In this document: in pieces, positions 1 to 5,418 of the stretch
Position numbering within the stretch: position 1 is the stretch's first letter
Layout: each line of letters starts with the position of its first letter
Program-made: the position numbers and the translations under genes
Notes under the pieces: generated by a model
What the model was told of the DNA's origin: nothing
The model's database searches: none
The model's input: the letters and a program-made list of their open reading frames with translations, nothing else
From: CAZFBA01 sp964517135
GTDB taxonomy: Bacteria > Cyanobacteriota > Vampirovibrionia > JBFMGH01
Direction: 5' to 3'
Assembly: GCA_964517135.1 (NCBI GenBank)
Contig: CAZFBA010000062.1
Span: 1-15,302 of the forward strand
Length of the DNA: 15,302 nucleotides

Positions 1-17
1 CGCTGTGCGGTTTTTTT
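1..17 (+). terminator. Right half of an intrinsic terminator from an upstream gene
   Basis: The window opens inside a small GC hairpin: CGC, loop TGT, GCGG, followed directly by seven T. The left arm is cut by the window edge. GC stem followed by a T run is the normal order for a Rho-independent terminator reading rightward, so a plus-strand gene probably ends just off the left edge. Confidence 0.55.
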
Positions 18-131
18 AACCCCCGACACTAATTTCTTGAATCTGTGAACTTTTTAATTATTCAGAGATCTCAAGATTATTTCTTGATTTTCAGTTAAAA
101 TATTTAAGAGTTGAAATCTTTAGCCGAATAT

Positions 132-160
132 TTAAGAAGATAATCAATTACATTTATAGT
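132..160 (+). promoter_or_regulatory. Weak candidate promoter for the 181-744 gene
   Basis: TTAAGA (132-137) and TATAGT (155-160) are separated by 17 bp and resemble the sigma70 -35 and -10 boxes. Transcription would begin near 167, giving a very short leader that still includes the GAGG ribosome binding site at 171-174. A 6-bp hairpin (TCAAGA 71-76, TCTTGA 82-87) lies upstream. In such AT-rich DNA the match may be chance. Confidence 0.25.
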
Positions 161-180
161 TAATCCAGATGAGGTTTATT

Positions 181-744
181 ATGTTTAATAACCAGTTTTT
201 CTACGATGATATGGAGCAAACAGGCAATCAGATACGTATTAAAAACAAGATTAAAGCCAAAAACCTGATGACACTTGCAATAAATTTTGTTGATGATGAT
301 GTTCTTGCTGAAATACAAAAAGTATTTCTCAGCATGACACCTGATGAAATGAGCAAGTTTAAAGAATATTTAAACGACAAAAAGTATATTAATGCACGTT
401 TTAACAATCCTAAAGAGCAGCAAATTATCAATAAAATCTCAAGGATAGCACTTTCAGCTATACCAAAAGATGAGTATCTAAGAAAAATAATGGAAGAATA
501 TAATGATAATCTCAATAAAATAGATGATCTTAAGATTGAAACCACTAAAACCATTGATGGCGTGAAGGTAAACAAGTTTATTGAGCAGATTGATGTTCTT
601 AATGACAGAAATATAGAGTTGATTGAAAAAGTGAATGTTTACAGAGAAAATAAAAAGAAGGCCCCATCAGCAGAACAATCAGAAGAGACTGCCCCACCCC
701 CCCAACCGTTGCCGCCTGATCAACAGATCAAAAAAAGATGTTAG
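181..744 (+). CDS. Unrecognised charged helical protein with proline-rich tail
   Basis: I do not recognise this 187-aa protein. An in-frame ATG exists at 169, but GAGG at 171-174 lies 6 nt before the ATG at 181, so translation more likely begins there (MFNNQFFYDD). There is no signal peptide or membrane segment, so it is probably cytoplasmic. Residues 20-155 are rich in Lys, Glu, Asp, Asn and Ile and read as mostly helical, with possible coiled-coil character around 105-158. Residues 161-180 change to a low-complexity Ala/Pro/Glu/Gln tail, and the protein ends IKKRC. Seven C in a row (697-703) encode part of the tail; one base more or fewer would give a different C-terminus. A possible terminator follows at 756-790, so the gene appears monocistronic. 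Confidence 0.7.
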   Translation: MFNNQFFYDDMEQTGNQIRIKNKIKAKNLMTLAINFVDDDVLAEIQKVFLSMTPDEMSKFKEYLNDKKYINARFNNPKEQQIINKISRIALSAIPKDEYLRKIMEEYNDNLNKIDDLKIETTKTIDGVKVNKFIEQIDVLNDRNIELIEKVNVYRENKKKAPSAEQSEETAPPPQPLPPDQQIKKRC

Positions 745-755
745 GCTCATATAAT

Positions 756-790
756 AACCGGGCGCACCAATATTATGACCCCAGGTTTTT
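756..790 (+). terminator. Probable intrinsic terminator of the 181-744 gene
   Basis: AACCGGG (756-762) pairs with CCC (780-782) and GGTT (784-787), with A783 bulged. T788-790 extend the T run that begins in the stem at 786. Outside it, CTCATA (746-751) can pair with TATGAG (793-798). The loop is long (17 nt) and the U tract is partly in the stem, so strength is uncertain. Confidence 0.4.
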
Positions 791-822
791 ATTATGAGTT
801 ATAACAAGAAAGCTTTGTGAAC

Positions 823-852
823 AATGTCGTGGTATTCTAAAACCACGACATT
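823..852. repeat. 11-bp perfect inverted repeat containing ATGTCGTGG
   Basis: AATGTCGTGGT (823-833) is the exact reverse complement of ACCACGACATT (842-852), with an 8-nt loop ATTCTAAA. No T run follows, so it is not an obvious terminator. The right arm shares CCACGACAT with the right arm of the next hairpin (937-945). The left arm could therefore pair with either copy in RNA, or the arms could be protein-binding half sites. Confidence 0.75.
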
Positions 853-916
853 TGCATTATGTCTGAATACAGGCAGTGTTAATAATATATAAACTCAATA
901 AAAACAATCACCTTTT

Positions 917-946
917 GATGTCGGTTATAAATTTTTCCACGACATC
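917..946. repeat. Second ATGTCG/CGACAT inverted repeat
   Basis: GATGTCG (917-923) is the exact complement of CGACATC (940-946), with 16 nt between. The right arm region CCACGACAT (937-945) is identical to part of the first hairpin (843-851), 94 bp upstream. The spacing and shared core suggest one kind of site used twice. Confidence 0.65.
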
Positions 947-1001
947 AAGTGTATTATATTGATCCTTGAAAGTAATGTATAGATTTCAGATTATAGAGAC
1001 C

Positions 1002-1036
1002 GGGTGTTTTTGCCCGCTGTGCGGGCAAAAACACCC
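1002..1036. repeat. Long perfect palindrome, 16-bp arms, TGT loop
   Basis: GGGTGTTTTTGCCCGC (1002-1017) pairs perfectly with GCGGGCAAAAACACCC (1021-1036) around loop TGT. The T5 tract lies 5' of the GC core and the A5 tract lies 3', which is the reverse of an intrinsic terminator on either strand. The element at 15226-15265 has the same plan (GGGT, then T5, GC core, A5, then ACCC). An extragenic palindrome or a processing/stability hairpin are alternatives to termination. Confidence 0.85.
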
Positions 1037-1091
1037 TACTGAATTCTATCAGTATATATTAATTATTTACGTGGAATGGTATAGCTGATTT

Positions 1092-1114
1092 CTATTTTTA
1101 GCTATTTTTAGCTA
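1092..1114. repeat. Tandem 10-bp repeat CTATTTTTAG
   Basis: Two exact adjacent copies of CTATTTTTAG (1092-1101 and 1102-1111) are followed by a partial third (CTA, 1112-1114). The period is close to one helical turn. It sits upstream of the candidate promoter for the 1238-2303 operon, so it could be a bent-DNA or binding element; no function is shown. Confidence 0.5.
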
Positions 1115-1150
1115 CCCCAAAACTCCGAATTGACAAGAACATGCTAACAA

Positions 1151-1179
1151 TTGCGGGTGCAAAAAATTTTTTATATATA
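1151..1179 (+). promoter_or_regulatory. Weak candidate promoter for the 1238-2303 operon
   Basis: TTGCGG (1151-1156) and TATATA (1174-1179) are 17 bp apart. Transcription from about 1186 would give a leader of about 50 nt that begins with the second copy of the ATATATTAATTATTTA repeat. TTGACA at 1130-1135 is a better -35 box but has no -10 at suitable distance. Confidence 0.3.
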
Positions 1180-1237
1180 CAGAGGATATATTAATTATTT
1201 AACATATAACATTTATAAGCCCAGAGGAGAAATGAAA

Positions 1238-1414
1238 ATGACACAAATCATTTCATTAATGCAAGAACTAAACTTAAACGACGAGATTATTTCAAACACA
1301 GTATCCAAAATAACCCTGATCTGTTGCAAAAATGATTATCCGATTATGACAGGCTCAAAAGTGTTGTATCAACCCGGTAGTAATGGCAATGGAAACGGTG
1401 ACGGCAACAACTAA
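1238..1414 (+). CDS. Small unrecognised protein with Gly/Asn tail
   Basis: This 58-aa product is not recognised. The start at 1238 is chosen because AGAGGAG (1223-1229) lies 8 nt before it. The in-frame ATG at 1232 is only 2 nt from that site, and the open frame reaching back to 1151 lacks one. The sequence begins with an amphipathic helix-like stretch (MTQIISLMQELNLNDEII), continues with a short hydrophobic part containing adjacent cysteines (TLICCKND), and ends in a flexible GSNGNGNGDGNN tail. No signal peptide is evident. The next gene starts 37 bp downstream with its own strong SD, so the two are probably co-transcribed. A partner, chaperone or secreted-peptide role can be imagined, but nothing in the sequence shows one. 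Confidence 0.6.
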   Translation: MTQIISLMQELNLNDEIISNTVSKITLICCKNDYPIMTGSKVLYQPGSNGNGNGDGNN

Positions 1415-1451
1415 AATTATATTTACCTAACATAAATAAGGAGAGTAGTTT

Positions 1452-2303
1452 ATGACATCCATTTATGGCGCACAAAATGCTTATTTGTACCAGCAACAAA
1501 TGCAGATGAAACTTCAACAACAGATGGAAAAATACAACAACAGTATTGCTGACTATAACCTGCAAAAAGTCATTAAATACTATGCACAGGCTATCAATTC
1601 AGCTGAATCTTCACAGGAAGCAAAATATCTTGCTGAAGCCCTGAATGGTTTCTTATCAAAATTTGGTATGTCTGCAGATGATGTTAAAGATATTGCCAAT
1701 CCACTGTTAAATAACCCTGCAGCAGAAGGCGGAAAAGCAGGACATGCCAAGCAAAGAGGCAACGCCCAGGATAAAGCAGTTATTAAAGACCTCAGCGATG
1801 AATTTGGCATTGATGTTAAAAAATCTGGGACTACCAAAGACTGGTTAGAACTGGCCAAAAAAGACGATAGAGTTACTATTCTCGACAGTAACGGCAAAGA
1901 TATTACCGCTGAACGTGAAGGCAGAATCAAGAAAGGAGATATATTACAGGTTGAATCTAAAAAACACGGTCAGGTTAAAATAGCTGTCGGCGGAGATGGT
2001 GAAATCAATGGTGGTGATGATAGAGTCATTGCTATGGGTGACAAAGCCGCTGCTAATGGCATCTTTCACGGTATGAACGAAATAAACAATGTGCCTGCAG
2101 CTGGTGGTAATCAACAGGCTGGCGGTGCCAACCCGATACTTGGAGGCCTTCTAGGTGCTATTGATCCGGCTGCTGAAGCTAATAACAATACTATGGCTCT
2201 ATTTACACCTGAAGAAATCAATCATATACTTGCAGCTATTTTACAAAACGCTCTGATGAATGCTGAACAGAAAGAAAATGAAAAGAAATATCAAGCAGCA
2301 TAG
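1452..2303 (+). CDS. Unrecognised 283-aa Gln/Asn/Ala/Gly-rich protein
   Basis: AAGGAG (1438-1443) lies 8 nt before the ATG. There is no signal peptide or clear membrane span. Three parts can be seen. Residues 1-90 are helical and begin Gln-rich (YLYQQQMQMKLQQQMEKY), followed by an Ala-rich helix pair. Residues 91-195 contain a Lys/Gly linker and a compact alpha/beta-looking stretch (DEFGID, VTILDSNGKDI, IKKGDILQVESK), then a Gly/Asp loop GDGEINGGDD (181-190) loosely like a calcium loop. Residues 196-283 are Ala/Gly/Asn-rich, with an Ile/Leu-rich helix near 253-270 and a charged end. Composition and the helical N-terminus would suit a structural or exported protein without a cleaved signal, but this is inference. 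It shares an operon with the 58-aa gene upstream and ends before a terminator at 2407-2440. Confidence 0.75.
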   Translation: MTSIYGAQNAYLYQQQMQMKLQQQMEKYNNSIADYNLQKVIKYYAQAINSAESSQEAKYLAEALNGFLSKFGMSADDVKDIANPLLNNPAAEGGKAGHAKQRGNAQDKAVIKDLSDEFGIDVKKSGTTKDWLELAKKDDRVTILDSNGKDITAEREGRIKKGDILQVESKKHGQVKIAVGGDGEINGGDDRVIAMGDKAAANGIFHGMNEINNVPAAGGNQQAGGANPILGGLLGAIDPAAEANNNTMALFTPEEINHILAAILQNALMNAEQKENEKKYQAA

Positions 2304-2674
2304 TTAATATACCCTTCAAATCTACTTAAAGGAAATATTCGATTAATACACCGTGATCATCATAGGCAGTTTGTATGTTTCCTTTGATGTAGCCACCTAA
2401 TACGTAGGGGAGGAGTTTATCAAACTCCCCTTTTTCTTTTGGATACATAATCCAAAACAGCCTTCAATATAAAGAACGGAGCCTCTGACAATAATTTATA
2501 GTGGTTTAGGTTGAACACCTGATGCAAGTCCCGGTAAATTCAAGCGAGCGAACACTTGAGCGAGTGTGTAAGATCTAAAATGCAATTGTAATAGTTTTTT
2601 TGCCTTCTTTTCAATAAATGCTTTTATCGCCCTGCCTTTCACTTTATAATCAGAGGAAAAATAATTGATGTTTA
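2304..2674. other. Intergenic region: terminator, then leader of uraA
   Basis: No gene is supported. It contains the terminator at 2407-2440 and then about 230 bp of leader before the permease. The leader has short hairpin-forming stretches: AGGT/ACCT around 2507-2519, ACACT/AGTGT around 2552-2567, and TCAAG/CTTGA around 2539-2558, the last two mutually exclusive. I could not match it to a known pyrimidine or purine riboswitch or to a PyrR site. TATAAT at 2645-2650 has no good -35 box, and transcription from it would begin after the AGAGG at 2652-2656. Confidence 0.5.
2407..2440 (+). terminator. Intrinsic terminator after the 1238-2303 operon
   Basis: GGGG (2407-2410), a 2-nt bulge, and GAGTTT (2413-2418) pair with AAACTC (2422-2427) and CCCC (2427-2430 region) around loop ATC, followed by TTTTTCTTTT. 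GC-rich stem plus T tract in plus orientation is a good Rho-independent terminator. It lies about 100 bp past the stop codon at 2303. Confidence 0.8.
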
Positions 2675-3955
2675 ATGGAAACAATAATGAAAGAATCAAC
2701 AATTAAAAAAGATTTTATCGACGTGGATGAAAAAGTACCTCTTTTAAGAGCTCTGCCTTTAAGCTTCCAGCATCTTTTTGCAATGTTTGGTGCTTCTATT
2801 CTGGTGCCTGTGCTCTTTAAAATTGACCCGGCAACGGTGTTGCTTTTTAATGGTATTGGAACATTAATATATTTATTTATCTGTAAAGGTCAAATACCTG
2901 CGTTTTTAGGTTCTAGTTTTGCTTTTATAGCACCAGTATTCTACGTTATGCTTCATTATAATTATCAAACAGCCCTTGGAGGTTTTATTATATCAGGAGC
3001 TATTTTTACTATAGTGGCTTTAATTGTCAGAAAAACCGGTATTCAATGGATAAGAACACTCCTTCCACCAGCTTCTATCGGAGCTATTGTTGCTATAATA
3101 GGGCTAGAACTTGCTCCTACAGCCGCTAAAATGGCAGGGTTTACTGTATCTAATCCTGACCCAAAAGAAATTATAGTGGCTTCTATAACTCTTATTACAG
3201 TAGTTGTAGGCTCTGTTACCTTTAGAGGTTTCTTTAAGGTTATACCAATACTGATTGCTGTTGTTGTTGGCTATGTATTTGCTGTTTTTATGGGAATTGT
3301 GAATCTTGAGGTAGTTTATAAACAGGCCTGGATATCTTTTCCAACTATATATTTCCCTGAATTTAACGCAGGTGCTATAATGATAATTCTACCGGCAGCA
3401 TTTGTAGTTATTGCCGAGCATATAGGACACCTTGTAATTACAGGTAATATTGTAGGAAAAGATCTGTGTAAAGAACCCGGCCTGGATCGATCACTTGCTG
3501 GAAATGGTATCTCAACAATGTTATCAGGCTTTTTTGGATCAGTACCTACCACTACTTATGCAGAAAACATCGGTGTCTTAGCTATTACCAGAGTTTATAG
3601 TGTTTGGATCATAGGAGGTGCAGCTGTTATTTCTATGTTATTATCTTTATCAGGTAAATTAACAGCCATTATAAGCACAATACCCCCTTCTGTCATTGGT
3701 GGTATATCATTACTACTCTTTGGAATAATTGCCGCTTCCGGTTTAAGAATATTAATTGAAGAAAAAGTAGACTATAGTAAGCCCAAAAACCTTATTTTGA
3801 CTTCAATAATATTTATAACAGGCCTCAGTGGAATAGAAATAATCTTTTATCAGGTACCATTTAAAGGTATGGCACTGGCAACCATTATAGCAATTGCTCT
3901 AAATCTTTGCTTTATTGTGTTTGACAAACTTAACCTTATGAATGATACTACTTAA
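2675..3955 (+). CDS. uraA: Uracil:proton symporter, UraA-type NCS2 permease
   Basis: This 426-aa inner-membrane protein imports uracil with protons for pyrimidine salvage. It aligns by eye with E. coli UraA along its whole length: LSFQHLFAMFGASILVPVLF near residues 29-48, FLGSSFAF (77-84), VVIAEHIGHLV (244-254) and TTYAENIGV (293-301). Residues equivalent to UraA Glu241, His245, Glu290 and Phe73 are present as E248, H252, E297 and F82. The residue equivalent to Gly289 is Ala296. Fourteen membrane segments are expected for the family. The start is uncertain: ATG 2675 is the first in frame after a stop at 2666-2668, and ATG 2687 (MKESTIKKD) is equally possible with a weak TGGAA site. The best SD (AGAGG 2652-2656) is nearer to an out-of-frame ATG at 2668. 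No pyrimidine biosynthesis gene is adjacent. Confidence 0.95.
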   Translation: METIMKESTIKKDFIDVDEKVPLLRALPLSFQHLFAMFGASILVPVLFKIDPATVLLFNGIGTLIYLFICKGQIPAFLGSSFAFIAPVFYVMLHYNYQTALGGFIISGAIFTIVALIVRKTGIQWIRTLLPPASIGAIVAIIGLELAPTAAKMAGFTVSNPDPKEIIVASITLITVVVGSVTFRGFFKVIPILIAVVVGYVFAVFMGIVNLEVVYKQAWISFPTIYFPEFNAGAIMIILPAAFVVIAEHIGHLVITGNIVGKDLCKEPGLDRSLAGNGISTMLSGFFGSVPTTTYAENIGVLAITRVYSVWIIGGAAVISMLLSLSGKLTAIISTIPPSVIGGISLLLFGIIAASGLRILIEEKVDYSKPKNLILTSIIFITGLSGIEIIFYQVPFKGMALATIIAIALNLCFIVFDKLNLMNDTT

Positions 3956-4091
3956 AAACAACTATATTGATTCATCTACTTTAATCTTTTTACTCTTTCT
4001 ATTTTATACACACAAACTTTTGCGATTTATTTATAACTCATATACAAACAAAAATTGCTTTTACGGAAGACGACTATGTTTGATATTTTTT

Positions 4092-4097
4092 TATAAT
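4092..4097 (+). promoter_or_regulatory. Isolated TATAAT upstream of the small membrane-protein pair
   Basis: A perfect -10 hexamer lies 93 bp before the chosen start at 4190, but no recognisable -35 or extended -10 accompanies it. The 234-bp gap 3956-4189 is otherwise very AT-rich with no gene and no clear terminator for uraA. Confidence 0.25.
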
Positions 4098-4189
4098 AAA
4101 TTTTAAATTTACAGCTTTAATTTTTTGTATATTTGGTATATAAAAAGAGTGGGGAAATTAGAATTTATAACAGAAACGCAGGTTTATTA

Positions 4190-4681
4190 ATGGGGGTAGG
4201 GACTAATCTTATTGTATCGTCTTTCAGGAGCCTTGCTCACCTGACCGAGGTCAAAAGCAATATTATCTTAAAAGCTACCTCAATGACGATCACACCAGCT
4301 ATACTAATGAGTAGCCCTTTTGTGGATAATCAAAAGACAAAAAATTATGTTGCTGTCAAGCATGTCATTGGCGCAATTCTTGGGCTGGGTATTAATTTGC
4401 TGGTTTCAGCCCCGGTTACAAAAGCACTGGACAACTGGGCAAAAGCTGGTACAATACCTTATTTGCCTGGCAGTAAGCAACTTGCAGCATTAAAACTGGT
4501 TACTGGCGGTGTAGCAGTTGCTTTGACTATTCCACCTACTGTTTATCTTGTTAACAAAATTCTTCCAGGAGTGATGAAATATATTTACCCTGAAAATAAA
4601 AACAATACAACTGAAACAAAAGAAGCTATCAAACCTCAATTAACCCAAAACAAAAAAAATAACAGGAACTGGTTAGCATGA
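4190..4681 (+). CDS. Small membrane protein A, unrecognised family
   Basis: The frame is open from a TTG at 4133, but that has no ribosome binding site. ATG 4190 has CAGG at 4179-4182, 7 nt before it, and gives 163 aa. Hydrophobic segments lie roughly at residues 26-42, 54-76 and 103-124, followed by a charged, Asn/Lys-rich cytoplasmic-like tail (134-163). It resembles the next gene product: NYVAVKHVIGAIL precedes the second hydrophobic segment (as NFLAIQDAVNYTL does in the partner), and a TGGVAVALTIPP stretch matches TGIGVGLTLMGP. The stop codon overlaps the next start (ATGA, 4678-4681), so translation is coupled and the two proteins are likely made in equal amounts, perhaps forming a hetero-oligomer. 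Function is unknown. The family reminds me of proteins of gut Melainabacteria. Confidence 0.7.
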   Translation: MGVGTNLIVSSFRSLAHLTEVKSNIILKATSMTITPAILMSSPFVDNQKTKNYVAVKHVIGAILGLGINLLVSAPVTKALDNWAKAGTIPYLPGSKQLAALKLVTGGVAVALTIPPTVYLVNKILPGVMKYIYPENKNNTTETKEAIKPQLTQNKKNNRNWLA

Positions 4682-5262
4682 ATGTAGCACCTGCAAGCAT
4701 TTTAAATAAAGTTATACAGCCCGTTTTCAAGAATAAACGGCTCTATGACTTTACAAAAAAAATGGCTACGAGTGAAAACTTCTATAGCGGGGTAGCACTT
4801 TCTATTATCGTTGTTAAACACGGTATTGAGGCTGCTATTCATGCTAAAGCCAGCTATAACAACAAAAAAGTACCAGAAGAACAGCGAAATTTTTTAGCCA
4901 TACAGGATGCTGTAAACTATACTCTGGCAATTGTTTTAATGATAACTCTTGGCCGTTTTCTGGGTACCAAAGGCAAGACATACATTACAGAACAAAATAA
5001 AACTGTATCAAAGCTTCTAAAAAAACTTGCACCTGAAGTAGCAAAAGAGGTTAAAACAGGCATAGGTGTTGGACTTACTTTAATGGGCCCCATTTTATCA
5101 CACAGGATTATGACACCACTACTTTCTATGCCGGTTTCAAAAGTACTTAAAGAGCGTTTTTTCCCTGATATAGATGTCAATAATAATCAAAAACCTTATA
5201 TAAACGCCTGTGAAGCATGGTATAGCAAAGTAAAAGGCCAAAAATTAAACTATTCTGGTTGA
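4678..5262 (+). CDS. Small membrane protein B, paralogue of the upstream gene
   Basis: This is a 194-aa protein whose ATG overlaps the previous stop by 4 bp; AGGA at 4664-4667 lies 10 nt upstream. A short amphipathic N-terminus (residues 1-33, with VIQPVFKNKRLYDFTKKM) is followed by hydrophobic segments at about 35-56, 74-95 and 124-150. A conserved-looking loop NNKKVPEEQR (61-70) lies between the first two. Residues 127-155 align with the third segment of protein A, which supports a duplication within the operon. The C-terminal 35 residues are soluble. No catalytic motif or signal cleavage site is seen. What it does is not known; an envelope scaffold or a small transporter are guesses only. 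Confidence 0.7.
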   Translation: MNVAPASILNKVIQPVFKNKRLYDFTKKMATSENFYSGVALSIIVVKHGIEAAIHAKASYNNKKVPEEQRNFLAIQDAVNYTLAIVLMITLGRFLGTKGKTYITEQNKTVSKLLKKLAPEVAKEVKTGIGVGLTLMGPILSHRIMTPLLSMPVSKVLKERFFPDIDVNNNQKPYINACEAWYSKVKGQKLNYSG

Positions 5263-5350
5263 TGCTACGTCTATAGCAAGCCCTATTTGATGTATGTTTT
5301 TACATATAATACTTATTTGTTGTATAGTCGGGCGATAATCGTCTTATAGC

Positions 5351-5380
5351 TGCACAATAATTGCTTTTGTGTGGTATACT
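5351..5380 (+). promoter_or_regulatory. Promoter with extended -10 for the glycosyltransferase operon
   Basis: TGCACA (5351-5356) is a 4/6 match to the -35 box. It lies 18 bp before TATACT (5375-5380), which is preceded by TG one base upstream (TGGTATACT), the extended -10 form. Transcription would begin near 5387, about 32 nt before the TTG start at 5419. Confidence 0.5.
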
Positions 5381-5418
5381 TTATAGCTTAGCCATTAACC
5401 TGCAAAAAGGATCTCCAC

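Larger units (their letters stand above)
745..1237. other. Gene-free spacer of about 490 bp rich in inverted repeats
   Basis: I see no convincing gene here. In order it holds a possible terminator (756-790), two hairpins sharing an ATGTCG/CGACAT core (823-852 and 917-946), a 16-bp-arm perfect palindrome (1002-1036), a tandem 10-bp repeat CTATTTTTAG (1092-1101 and 1102-1111), a 16-bp direct repeat ATATATTAATTATTTA (1054-1069 and 1186-1201), and a lone TTGACA (1130-1135) without a good -10 at normal spacing. The frame of the following gene stays open upstream of 1238, but the ribosome binding site argues that this part is untranslated. Confidence 0.6.

Noticed and set aside
228..575. Open frame on the minus strand opposite the 181-744 gene
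   Set aside because: It is hydrophobic shadow sequence of the real plus-strand gene; that gene has a clear ribosome site and balanced composition.
823..946. CRISPR-like repeats
   Set aside because: Only two unevenly built inverted repeats without regular spacers or cas genes.
1002..1036. Reading this palindrome as a bidirectional terminator
   Set aside because: The T and A tracts are inverted relative to the GC core on both strands, so no U run follows the stem.
1580..1930. 116-codon minus-strand frame inside the 1452-2303 gene
   Set aside because: Low-complexity Ser/Leu/Pro product opposite a gene with a strong SD; no start signal of its own.
2441..2674. Riboswitch or PyrR-type site ahead of uraA
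   Set aside because: I could not match the purine riboswitch core, the PyrR loop or another known pyrimidine leader; only short generic hairpins are present.
2496..2702. 68-codon minus-strand frame over the uraA leader
   Set aside because: Overlaps the permease start, lacks a ribosome site and resembles no protein; the region reads better as a leader.
3316..3552. Minus-strand frame inside uraA
   Set aside because: Entirely within a confidently identified gene.
4133..4189. TTG start at 4133 adding 19 residues to membrane protein A
   Set aside because: No ribosome binding site precedes it, while ATG 4190 has one; the extension is polar and unlike the partner's N-terminus.
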